Shown here piece after piece: positions 7,698 through 13,709 of a stretch of DNA of 32,112 nt. The notes under the pieces were generated by a model, which saw only the letters and a program-made list of their open reading frames with translations, had not been told where the DNA came from and did not search any database. Source of the DNA: Bacteroidota bacterium (GTDB lineage Bacteria; Bacteroidota; Bacteroidia; Bacteroidales; UBA7960); assembly GCA_018335675.1 (NCBI GenBank), contig JAGXRQ010000018.1:66608-98719 (forward strand), read 5' to 3'. Positions within the stretch are counted from its first letter, which is position 1, and every line of letters begins with the position of its first letter. The translations under genes and the position numbers were made by a program.

Positions 7698-8866
7698 TAT
7701 CTAGGCACATTAACCAAATTGCACCAGTAGCCGGAGAGATGTTTACTTACCATTTTTTTGCGAATTTTGTAGGTTTTATAATGTTTTAGAATGCCCATGT
7801 ATGAGTTCATGCTGCTTATAAATTTATCTTTTTCTTCTTTTGTGGGTTTATGGTTTCTGGCAATTTGATTTTGTTTTTCAATAGCTTCAAAAAAATTGCC
7901 TTTGGTTCGGTTGGCAATATATATTCTGTAAGGTTTTATTACTGTGCCTAAATACTGAACACCTTTGGTATAATGTTGAAGATAAATTTTATTGGGGTGT
8001 AATGTTAATTTTAAATTTGATTGTAAAAAGTTTGCCATTTTTGGAATAAGTGACTGTAAATAAGATTTATCAGGATATATTAGTACAAAATCATCAACAT
8101 ACCTTCCATAATATTTTACACCCAATTTTTGCTTAACCCAGTGGTCAAATTCGTTCATATACACATTGCCGAATAACTGAGATGTGAGGTTGCCAATAGG
8201 TAAACCACAGCCGGGCTGAGCATGAAACAGGGTTTTGCTGTTTGGAAGACCTTGCCAGTCTGATTTTTTGCCTTTGATGATGCAGTTTTGCTTAGGATCG
8301 TTAAAAATTGTTTTTTCTATGAGGTATAACACAAGAGATAAATCAAAAGTGTGTTTATGTTTTGTTTTTAATAACTCGTTTTTTACTTTTTCATAAAGCA
8401 GATTTTTGTTCATCGACATAAAATATCCTCTTATATCAAGTTTCAGGATATAGCAATCTTTGGTGTAATTTTGGGAGCATGAGCGCATAAAGTGGTCAAT
8501 TCGTTTTATACCGTAGTGCGTACCCTTGCCTTTCCTGCAACTATAGCTATCATTGATAAAGGTTTTCTCGAATATAGGTGAGATGTAGTTATAAATAAAG
8601 TGGTGAATTATCCTATCACGAAAATCGGCGGCAAAAATCTCACGTTTTACTGGCTTATCAACAATAAAGCAGATACTTGGTTTTGGTATGTATTTGCGTT
8701 CAATTATTTCATTTGCAAGAGCAAACAGATTTGCTTCCAGATGCTTTTCAAAAGCGAGGGCATTAATAGTTTTTCTTTTATTTTTCCGGGCATCAAAATA
8801 GGCCTGAAACAAATCGAGTGTAATTCTATCCCTGTCTATTTCTGAAAATAAATTGAGTTTTTGCAT
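7676..8866 (-). CDS. Diversity-generating retroelement reverse transcriptase
   Basis: A 396-aa reverse transcriptase from the ATG at 8866 (MQKLNLFSEIDRDRITLDLF). RT motifs: IPKPSICFIVDKPVKREIFA (about 60-79), the first catalytic aspartate D144 in LKLDIRGYFMSMN, LPIGNLTSQ (222-230) and YVDD (256-259). The form (I/V/L)GxxxSQ in place of the QGxxxSP of group II intron RTs is the recognised hallmark of DGR enzymes. There is no maturase or endonuclease domain, as expected. It copies the TR transcript into cDNA with adenine-specific errors, which then replaces the VR of the target gene; Avd is the usual partner. The frame is open upstream through the TR to a TTG at 9124, but that part simply translates the template, so the ATG at 8866 is preferred. 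The C-terminal codons lie in an octad array. Confidence 0.95.
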   Translation of the reverse strand: MQKLNLFSEIDRDRITLDLFQAYFDARKNKRKTINALAFEKHLEANLFALANEIIERKYIPKPSICFIVDKPVKREIFAADFRDRIIHHFIYNYISPIFEKTFINDSYSCRKGKGTHYGIKRIDHFMRSCSQNYTKDCYILKLDIRGYFMSMNKNLLYEKVKNELLKTKHKHTFDLSLVLYLIEKTIFNDPKQNCIIKGKKSDWQGLPNSKTLFHAQPGCGLPIGNLTSQLFGNVYMNEFDHWVKQKLGVKYYGRYVDDFVLIYPDKSYLQSLIPKMANFLQSNLKLTLHPNKIYLQHYTKGVQYLGTVIKPYRIYIANRTKGNFFEAIEKQNQIARNHKPTKEEKDKFISSMNSYMGILKHYKTYKIRKKMVSKHLSGYWCNLVNVPRYENVQMR

Positions 8867-8879
8867 TTTTTTTTGTAAA

Positions 8880-8906
8880 AGCCACAGGGAACTAATCCCC
8901 GTGGCT
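8880..8906 (-). promoter_or_regulatory. Hairpin in the TR-RT spacer
   Basis: AGCCACAGGGA (8880-8890) pairs with TCCCCGTGGCT (8896-8906) across a 5-nt loop with one A/C (or G-T wobble in the other strand) mismatch: an 11-bp stem. It sits in the 54-nt spacer between the TR end (8921) and the RT start (8866). In the Bordetella phage DGR the spacer RNA after TR is required for cDNA priming, so this hairpin is a good candidate for the equivalent. It could also attenuate RT expression. Confidence 0.65.
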
Positions 8907-8920
8907 GTGTTTCCCTTCAA

Positions 8921-9114
8921 ATCCCTGACACAACGAACAGAAAAACCTAACTCCTTATTGTTGTTGTTTCTGTTTACATTGCTGTTATTGTAGTTAATGT
9001 TACGGTTCCATGCGATTGTTGCATTGTTCTCCGTAGCACTCCACCAGTTACCGTTGTTTCCAATGTTGTTGAATGTTCCATTGTTGTTACGGTTGCCACC
9101 CGGAAGGGCTGAAA
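8921..9114 (-). repeat. DGR template repeat (TR)
   Basis: 194 bp that align without gaps to 10171-10364. The coding strand is rich in AAC/AAT codons and would translate as a FISUMP C terminus in which asparagine fills most variable positions. AAY codons can mutate at their adenines to many amino acids without making stops, the usual design of TR sequences. Against VR, 32 adenines have changed (20 to T, 11 to G, 1 to C), and one T (plus-strand A8996) reads G. The 37 bp nearest the RT (8921-8957) are unchanged between the copies, as expected for the IMH side. Confidence 0.97.
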
Positions 9115-9124
9115 GTGTAACCAA

Positions 9125-9285
9125 TCAATTTGTTGCACCACCATTTGCAGGAAATACAATCTTTTATAGCTAACATCAACCTGTTTTGGATATTGCAGGT
9201 AATTACAATGCCAGCGGGTTACCGGATTTAAAATTGCTCGCTCGTCTATGCCGTAGCATTCACGACTCTGGCGGAAAACGAATTT
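9125..9285. other. Gap upstream of TR without recognised gene
   Basis: About 160 bp between the TR and the S23-flanking inverted repeat. It is less AT-rich than the surroundings around 9240-9280. No open frame of protein-like composition and no clear promoter was seen. It may hold the promoter for the TR-RT transcript, but no TANNTTTG box is evident. Confidence 0.4.
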
Positions 9286-9321
9286 AGTTAAAAGTTTGTA
9301 AAGTTGAAAGTTTATAAAGTT
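9286..9321 (+). repeat. Left inverted repeat flanking the S23 gene
   Basis: AGTTAAAAGTTTGTAAAG... is built of AAAGTT units spaced 7 or 9 bp. It is the inverse of 9657-9691: the two share 26 positions apart from one extra 9-bp unit in the right copy. The stop codon of the S23 gene (9314-9312) lies within it. Confidence 0.8.
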
Positions 9322-9656
9322 TTGATTAAGCCTGAAAGTATTTTAGATATTTCTTCTGATAAAGAAAAAAGAAATACAAAATCTTTTTCTGTTATTCTTT
9401 TCATTTCCTTTGCTAAATATAGCATTGAACGAACTTCACCGCATGAACCTTTGGCTATAAACAAAAACTGTTTAAACTCATTATTTGTTTTTCGTTCAAA
9501 GCCTTCGGCAATGTTATTCATTATAGAAACAGATGCTCTTTGTATTTGGTCTTTGAAGCCAAAATCCTTACTTCCTTCAAATAAACTATATATTTGAATG
9601 GTAAGTTCTTTAGCTTTTTGCCATGCAATAATATCCTCAAACCTCTCTATCCTCAT
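9312..9656 (-). CDS. Four-helix-bundle protein, S23/IVS type
   Basis: 114 aa from the ATG at 9656 (MRIERFEDIIAWQKAKELT). The frame is open back to 9707, but the extra residues translate the flanking repeat. It has the family pattern: FEDIIAWQKAKELTIQIY, then FGFKDQIQRASVSIMNNIAEGFERKTNNEF and FLFIAKGSCGEVRSMLYLA. This is the S23 ribosomal-protein-like family, first found in intervening sequences of 23S rRNA genes and structurally akin to DGR Avd. Many Bacteroidota genomes carry it outside rRNA. It lies between avd and TR, and inverted repeats bound it on both sides. It could be a second Avd-like partner of the RT or a hitch-hiking insertion; the flanks favour insertion. Function unproven. Confidence 0.85.
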   Translation of the reverse strand: MRIERFEDIIAWQKAKELTIQIYSLFEGSKDFGFKDQIQRASVSIMNNIAEGFERKTNNEFKQFLFIAKGSCGEVRSMLYLAKEMKRITEKDFVFLFSLSEEISKILSGLIKTL

Positions 9657-9691
9657 ACTTTCAACTTTACAAACTTTATGAACTTTTAACT
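9657..9691 (-). repeat. Right inverted repeat flanking the S23 gene
   Basis: On the minus strand this reads AGTTAAAAGTTCATAAAG..., three AAAGTTNNN nonads ending directly at the S23 start codon. It overlaps the 3' end of avd, encoding its last residues and stop (9678-9676), and mirrors 9286-9321. Confidence 0.8.
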
Positions 9692-10023
9692 GATTTATGC
9701 CATCCACTTAGTTGTTTTGATACATTTTCTACTGCTTGATTTATTTTTACGAATTTATCAAGGCTTATTTGTTTAATGTCTTTCATTACACGAATGAGCA
9801 AACGGATTACTTCAATCTGCTCTCGTGCTATTTGAAGCACATCTGCTTTTTGATGCCTTGTATTAGCACGGTATATTAACGTAAGCAGTTCTATAGTTTC
9901 TTTCTTCAAACTCTCTCCAACCGTATATTTATATTCCTTGCTAAACTCCTTTGTAAACTGGAAAATAGCCAAAAGCAAGTCGTAAGTTGCTTTATATACT
10001 GGTAGTTCATTATAATGTGCCAA
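9676..10023 (-). CDS. avd: DGR accessory variability determinant (Avd)
   Basis: A 115-aa, almost fully helical, lysine- and arginine-rich protein (MAHYNELPVYKATYDLLLAI...). Four predicted helices: about 8-30, 36-57 (GESLKKETIELLTLIYRA), 62-85 (ADVLQIAREQIEVIRLLIRV) and 91-108 (LDKFVKINQAVENVSKQLSG). ELPVYKATYDLLL and the GWxKS end are typical of Bacteroidota Avd proteins. Avd forms a positively charged pentameric barrel that binds the RT and template RNA and is needed for mutagenic homing. It sits between the target gene and the TR, the commonest DGR order. Its last residues (KSVKSS) come from the repeat flanking the S23 gene, so the original C terminus may have been altered. There is no upstream box that would suggest separate transcription. 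Confidence 0.9.
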   Translation of the reverse strand: MAHYNELPVYKATYDLLLAIFQFTKEFSKEYKYTVGESLKKETIELLTLIYRANTRHQKADVLQIAREQIEVIRLLIRVMKDIKQISLDKFVKINQAVENVSKQLSGWHKSVKSS

Positions 10024-10111
10024 AATTCAAGAAAATTTCTTACGTGATTTTGATTAGGCTTGGCAAAGTTCTAACAAGTTAGGCCCTGCTCTCGCCTTTC
10101 GCAAAAATTCG

Positions 10112-10126
10112 ACCGCCTAAGGCGGT
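10112..10126 (-). promoter_or_regulatory. GC-rich hairpin downstream of VR
   Basis: ACCGCC (10112-10117) and GGCGGT (10121-10126) form a perfect 6-bp stem with a 3-nt loop, 44 bp past the VR boundary. Several characterised DGRs need a hairpin or cruciform just downstream of VR for efficient retrohoming; this is the obvious candidate. It could also work as a terminator, although no T run follows directly. Confidence 0.55.
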
Positions 10127-10130
10127 AAAT

Positions 10131-10170
10131 AATCAAATAAATCAAATTGTCAAATGAATCAAATAAATTA
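10131..10170 (-). repeat. TCAAAT array after the DGR target stop
   Basis: TCAAAT occurs at 10133, 10142, 10150 and 10159 (spacing 9, 8, 9), ending at the stop codon of the target gene (10170-10168). It resembles the other arrays that begin at stop codons in this window, with less regular spacing. Confidence 0.6.
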
Positions 10171-12474
10171 ATCCCTGACACAACGAACAGAAAAACCTAA
10201 CTCCTTACCGAGGTAGTATCTGTCCACATTGCTGTCATAGTAGTTCATGATACGGAACCACGCGACCGAAGCATCGTACTCCGTAGCACTCCACCAGTAA
10301 CCGAAGTATCCAATGAAGTAGAATGTACCATTGCTGAAACGGCTGCCACCCGGAAGGGCTGAAAAGCCAAAATCGTCAGTAGCTGCTGTATTAGGGCTTT
10401 CCCATCTTGGGTGTGCATCTGGCGATGTTCTTGTGCTTTTTAACTTGCCACCTGCTACACCCTCTCCACCTAAATAGTTTGTAAGAGTAGTCCATTCCTC
10501 GTCAGTGGGTACTCTCCATCCCACAGGGCATAAACCCCTTGAATCATCAACTGCGTACCAGTTGTAAAGTGCGCCGTAGGCTGCGAGAACCTCGGCATCC
10601 GAGTTAAGTCCGTCAAGCTCAGAATGTGGGTAAATAGCATATGCACCATTAGTAGTGTTTCCCCAATCTGTATTATTCAATCCTGTGGGTATAGCATCGC
10701 CATTAAGGTATTTGGTAACTCTGAGGTTTTTTGCCATCCATTCCTGGGTGCCTATGATTACGGTTGGATAGATATTGCCGTCAAAGTCTTCTACTGTGCC
10801 ACCGCCGCCCTCAGCCACAAAGTTGGCGGTAAGGGTTATGTTTTGTGCGGGCATGTTTACTGTGGTGCTTGAAGCATCGGTGTTGGCTATATGGTCAGTA
10901 TCACCTGTCCAGTTTACAAAGGTGTAGCCCTCGTTTGGGGTTGCAGTGATGGGAACTACTGCAACTTCTGAGTAATTACCTGCTCCGGTAACAGCGCCAC
11001 TGCTGGCGGGGGATACGTTAAGATTGAGGGTGTGGGTGGTGGGGGGTGCAGCTAATGTTGAAAACTGTAGTTGATTGCCATAACCGTTTCCTGCTGTATT
11101 GGTGGCATAGGCACGGACAAAATAATTGGTTTCGGGCGTGAGACCGGTTAGTTCACTTTCAAATACGCCCAAACCGGTTTGATTGGCAGTAAACCCTATG
11201 TTGTTATCGAGTGTGGGCAACTCTTCGGTATGCCAAACAACGCCTCGGGCTGTAATATCTGTCCCTCCATTATTGAGGACAATACCACCGCTTAGAGCCG
11301 TAATATCGGTAATTGCACTTATCGCAGCGGTCGTAACCAATGGTGGATTTTGGAAACTTTCGTAATAAGCTAAAAGGGCATTTACTTTTGTTTCCAATAA
11401 ATCAACATAAGCTTTTGTGGCTGCATCATAATCATCTGTTGGATCTGCAATATTTTTTATTTGTACAGAATTTCCATCATTCCCCAAAGCTAGTACATCT
11501 CCCAAATTTTGTATTTCTATATATTCAGTTAAAAAGTCAGGAGTAAACTTCATCCACTTTTCACCATCAAATCTTAATAGGTCGTTTTCTGTAACACCCG
11601 TAAAATCAAAATTTTCAGTAAAAAATGGGTCAGATTCTAAAATTATATATCCTTCAGCAGAATGGTCGCCCCATGAGTGTGCTTCGTCCCAATCATCAGT
11701 ATTTAGCACAGGTAAATTATCAAGGCTGTTATAATCGCCATCAAATAATAGTCCGTCATCATCTGATAAATCTGCTATATCAGCAGGTATGTCGGGAGTA
11801 CCTTCAAGGCTGCTGTATTGGCCATCGAACAATACAGGTTTATCTTTAAGGTCGTTGTAGCTTCCACTTATTGCTACATCAGCAAAGTTAGGCTTGCCGG
11901 TTATTTCTGTCCAGTTGGGGGCATAATCACTATCAAGGTATAAGCCGTTATGGTCGCCCCATGAGTGTGCATTATCCCAATTACTAATATCACCACCGGT
12001 AATGCCTGCGGCAGGGCTTGCACCAAAAACAGGATCTGTTTCTGTAATACCACCTAATATATCATTAGCAGTTTTTGCATGCAAAGCATAAGGTACGCTC
12101 AGCATCTGGCTTGTGCCCGAAATGGTGTAATTTGTGCCTCCTGTGGGGTCGGTTTCTATCTTTAAAAAGTAAATGCCATCTGCCCAATTTATTGCAGAAA
12201 ATCCGGTGCCTCCGCCAATCTCTATGCTTATCAAACCATTCTTATTGGTAGTAGGCGTTTTGGTTTCTGTATATACAACATCGCCCGTGGCACTGCCCTT
12301 TAAAATGCTAATTTTCATACCTATTGTACCTTCTGATATTAATTTTCCAGAAGCATCCCTAATTACAGCATTGTAGCTGAATTTTTCCGGCACCTGCGCC
12401 GATGTATTGTTTGTGCTTTGATATGCGATTGCTATTATTAGCAATACGAATAATGTTTGTAATAATTTTTTCAT
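10168..12474 (-). CDS. DGR target: secreted fibre-like protein with C-terminal FISUMP domain
   Basis: 768 aa. Signal peptide 1-26 (MKKLLQTLFVLLIIAIAYQS, cut near SAQ). An N-terminal beta domain (27-135) ends SVPYALHAKTAN. A fibre-like region (165-320) has repeated modules: NWDNAHSWGDH and DWDEAHSWGDH, plus three YxDL/YxSL...P units at about 206, 220 and 248. Next come NLGDVLALGNDGNSVQIKN and a coiled coil (350-372), an Fn3-like domain (378-474), an InlB/Flg_new-type repeat (480-552) and a FISUMP (Fib_succ_major) domain (561-768) with QEWMAKNLR and GWRVPTDEEW. Residues 704-768 are the DGR variable repeat; 22 positions differ from the TR-encoded version, mostly Asn to Tyr, Phe, Asp or Ser. FISUMP has a C-type-lectin-like fold used for ligand binding. 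The likely role is a trimeric surface fibre presenting a diversified tip. There is no T9SS sorting domain, so its anchoring is unclear. Confidence 0.93.
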   Translation of the reverse strand: MKKLLQTLFVLLIIAIAYQSTNNTSAQVPEKFSYNAVIRDASGKLISEGTIGMKISILKGSATGDVVYTETKTPTTNKNGLISIEIGGGTGFSAINWADGIYFLKIETDPTGGTNYTISGTSQMLSVPYALHAKTANDILGGITETDPVFGASPAAGITGGDISNWDNAHSWGDHNGLYLDSDYAPNWTEITGKPNFADVAISGSYNDLKDKPVLFDGQYSSLEGTPDIPADIADLSDDDGLLFDGDYNSLDNLPVLNTDDWDEAHSWGDHSAEGYIILESDPFFTENFDFTGVTENDLLRFDGEKWMKFTPDFLTEYIEIQNLGDVLALGNDGNSVQIKNIADPTDDYDAATKAYVDLLETKVNALLAYYESFQNPPLVTTAAISAITDITALSGGIVLNNGGTDITARGVVWHTEELPTLDNNIGFTANQTGLGVFESELTGLTPETNYFVRAYATNTAGNGYGNQLQFSTLAAPPTTHTLNLNVSPASSGAVTGAGNYSEVAVVPITATPNEGYTFVNWTGDTDHIANTDASSTTVNMPAQNITLTANFVAEGGGGTVEDFDGNIYPTVIIGTQEWMAKNLRVTKYLNGDAIPTGLNNTDWGNTTNGAYAIYPHSELDGLNSDAEVLAAYGALYNWYAVDDSRGLCPVGWRVPTDEEWTTLTNYLGGEGVAGGKLKSTRTSPDAHPRWESPNTAATDDFGFSALPGGSRFSNGTFYFIGYFGYWWSATEYDASVAWFRIMNYYDSNVDRYYLGKELGFSVRCVRD
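10171..10364 (-). repeat. DGR variable repeat (VR)
   Basis: The last 194 bp of the target gene, aligned with TR at a constant offset of 1250 bp. 33 mismatches (83% identity), 32 of them at template adenines. The 3'-most 37 bp on the coding strand (10207-10171) are identical to TR and probably contain the initiation-of-mutagenic-homing (IMH) region. Similarity ends just past the stop codon's last base. Confidence 0.97.
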
Positions 12475-12533
12475 GAGTTTTTGTTTTTAAATGTTTTGCG
12501 TTTGGCGTTCCACCAAAATGCTGTAAATGTTTC

Positions 12534-12546
12534 GGTGCTCTGCACC
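12534..12546. other. Small hairpin in the target gene 5' region
   Basis: GGTGC (12534-12538) pairs with GCACC (12542-12546) around a 3-nt loop, about 60 bp upstream of the target start codon. It would lie in the leader if the target is transcribed from further up. No convincing promoter is seen in 12475-12579, which suggests co-transcription with the T9SS gene. Confidence 0.4.
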
Positions 12547-12579
12547 TTGTGATTTGTTTATCCTTCCTCATGTTTTTCA

Positions 12580-12698
12580 AACCCTGAACCCCAAACCCCA
12601 AGCCTAACACCCCAAACCTAACACCCCATTGGCATATTGGCACATTAACTAATTAACCAATTAACTAATTAACTAATTAACCAATTAACTAATTAACT
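12580..12698 (-). repeat. Heptad and octad arrays downstream of the T9SS gene
   Basis: Seven 7-bp units (12580-12628; AACCCCA, AGCCTAA, CACCCCA and similar; coding strand TGGGGTT/TTAGGTT) meet nine 8-bp units (12627-12698; AATTAACT, AATTAACC, CATTGGCA and similar). The stop codon of the T9SS gene (12699-12697) is in the last plus-strand octad. Periods are exact but the units vary. Confidence 0.85.
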
Positions 12699-13173
12699 AA
12701 TTCTTAACAATCTTAAACGTTTTAACCTCTTTCTTACCTTCAATCACTTTGAGGAAGTAAATTGAGGGTAAAAGGTTGGCCATGTTTATTGCGGTTTCAA
12801 TGTCTGTAATCTTTTTGCTATCTATAAGCCTTGCGTTCATATCATATAGATAATACCAAAGATTTTCAATCTCGTAGCTTTCAACTTTTAAAGTTAGTAC
12901 ATCCCTTGTGGGATTTGGGTAGGCTGAAACTAGCAATTCAATGCCAAATGCTTCTTCAATGCTTGTTTCTTCGTAAGTTTCGTAAGGTTGCTGCACGCCT
13001 TCGGAAACAGAGCCTCCGGTGCCGGTATGTATTGCATAGCTAACCTGACCAACAGAGTAACTCACAGTGCCACCGCTTCCGGATGCTTCTCCGCCTGTGG
13101 GCAGGATCACATTTTGTGCATGAATAAAAAACGAGACAAGCATAAACAATAACAGTAATGGTAATTTTTTCAT
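12697..13173 (-). CDS. Small secreted protein with T9SS sorting domain
   Basis: 158 aa with a signal peptide (MKKLPLLLLFMLVSFFIHAQ, cut after HAQ). A glycine/serine-rich section (ILPTGGEASGSGGTVSYSVGQ and YAIHTGTGGSVSEGVQQPYE) is common in short Bacteroidota surface proteins. The C-terminal T9SS type A sorting domain (about 82-158) shows AYPNPTRDVLTLKVE, LYDMNARLIDSKKI and IYFLKVIEGKKEVKTFKIVKN. It would be exported by Sec and then by T9SS to the cell surface. It lies 222 bp upstream of the DGR target on the same strand, with no clear promoter between, so the two may be co-transcribed. It could be a surface partner or anchor of the target; this is inference from position only. Its stop codon lies in an octad array. 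Confidence 0.87.
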   Translation of the reverse strand: MKKLPLLLLFMLVSFFIHAQNVILPTGGEASGSGGTVSYSVGQVSYAIHTGTGGSVSEGVQQPYETYEETSIEEAFGIELLVSAYPNPTRDVLTLKVESYEIENLWYYLYDMNARLIDSKKITDIETAINMANLLPSIYFLKVIEGKKEVKTFKIVKN

Positions 13174-13234
13174 AAATACTGGTTTTTGTGTAAGTAAATA
13201 ATTGGTTTATGTATGTTTTTTTCCCATAAGGCTT

Positions 13235-13242
13235 CAAATATA
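13235..13242 (-). promoter_or_regulatory. -7 box of a probable T9SS/DGR operon promoter
   Basis: TATATTTG on the minus strand, 61 bp upstream of the T9SS gene start, matches TANNTTTG. No good -33 TTTG is found at the right distance, so the call is tentative. Confidence 0.35.
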
Positions 13243-13410
13243 ATCAAAATATATGTTTTGAAACACCGTATTTTTACGGAAGTTTTTTTTGAAATCGGAT
13301 GACGGTGCTCTCATCAACGGGACCTCTCGCTAACGCTCGAGGTGACGGGTGCATGGAACAGCGGGATCCCTCCCTTACGGTCGGAATGACAGCGCACTTT
13401 ACAAAGGGAA

Positions 13411-13451
13411 AGGGATAAAAAAGGGCAGCTGCGCCGCCCCTTTTTATCCCT
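13411..13451. repeat. Long hairpin AGGGATAAAAAAGGG
   Basis: AGGGATAAAAAAGGG (13411-13425) pairs with CCCCTTTTTATCCCT (13437-13451) with one mismatch, and the 11-nt loop can partly pair too. In block A the left arm is missing and the right arm begins the 200-bp repeat, so block A looks like a collapsed version of block B. Confidence 0.75.
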
Positions 13452-13641
13452 CATTATCAATACATTGCACGTCATCTCGAACGGAGCGATAGCGGAGTGA
13501 GAGATCCCGTGGATAAAATGCTCCTGCTAGCCAGAAAAACCGCTTTACCCAACCGTTTCCTAATATCAGCGGGATTCCTCCCTTACGGTCGGAATGACGG
13601 TGCACTCATCAACGGGACCTCTCGCTAACGCTCGAGGTGAC
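13442..13641 (+). repeat. 200-bp direct repeat, copy 2
   Basis: Identical by eye to 6369-6568. The right neighbour differs: copy 2 goes straight into an octad array, whereas copy 1 continues into another palindrome. Confidence 0.9.
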
Positions 13642-13651
13642 GCTCAAACCC

Positions 13652-13707
13652 CATTGGCACATTGGCACATTATCACATTGGCATATTATCACATTTGCAC
13701 ATTAACT
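13652..13707 (-). repeat. Octad array after the PG0541-like gene
   Basis: Seven exact 8-bp units (CATTGGCA three times, CATTATCA, TATTATCA, CATTTGCA, CATTAACT on the plus strand), ending 2 bp from the stop codon of the gene at 13710-14006. Confidence 0.85.
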
Positions 13708-13709
13708 TC

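Larger units (their letters stand above)
13318..13641. repeat. Cluster of REP-like palindromic elements (block B)
   Basis: Members of the same family as block A: CGGGACCTC...GAGGTGAC at 13318-13346 and 13613-13641, CGGGATCCCTCC...GGAATGAC at 13362-13390, GTCATCTCG...GATCCCG at 13471-13509 and CGGGATTCC...GGAATGAC at 13570-13598. Non-coding. Confidence 0.85.

Noticed and set aside
7676-8866. Group II intron or retron reverse transcriptase
   Set aside because: The motif LPIGNLTSQ, a TR/VR pair with adenine-specific changes and an adjacent avd identify a DGR. No maturase domain or intron ends are present.
8867-9124. N-terminal part of the long 482-codon frame before the RT
   Set aside because: It translates the DGR template repeat and spacer from a TTG codon. 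The RT proper begins well at the ATG at 8866.
9312-9656. An rRNA gene remnant, because S23 proteins occur in 23S rRNA intervening sequences
   Set aside because: No rRNA sequence is recognisable on either side; the neighbours are avd and the DGR template.
12580-12628. Telomere-like TTTAGGG heptads
   Set aside because: The TGGGGTT/TTAGGTT units resemble plant telomere repeats only by chance. The array is short, internal and one of several unrelated heptad arrays here.
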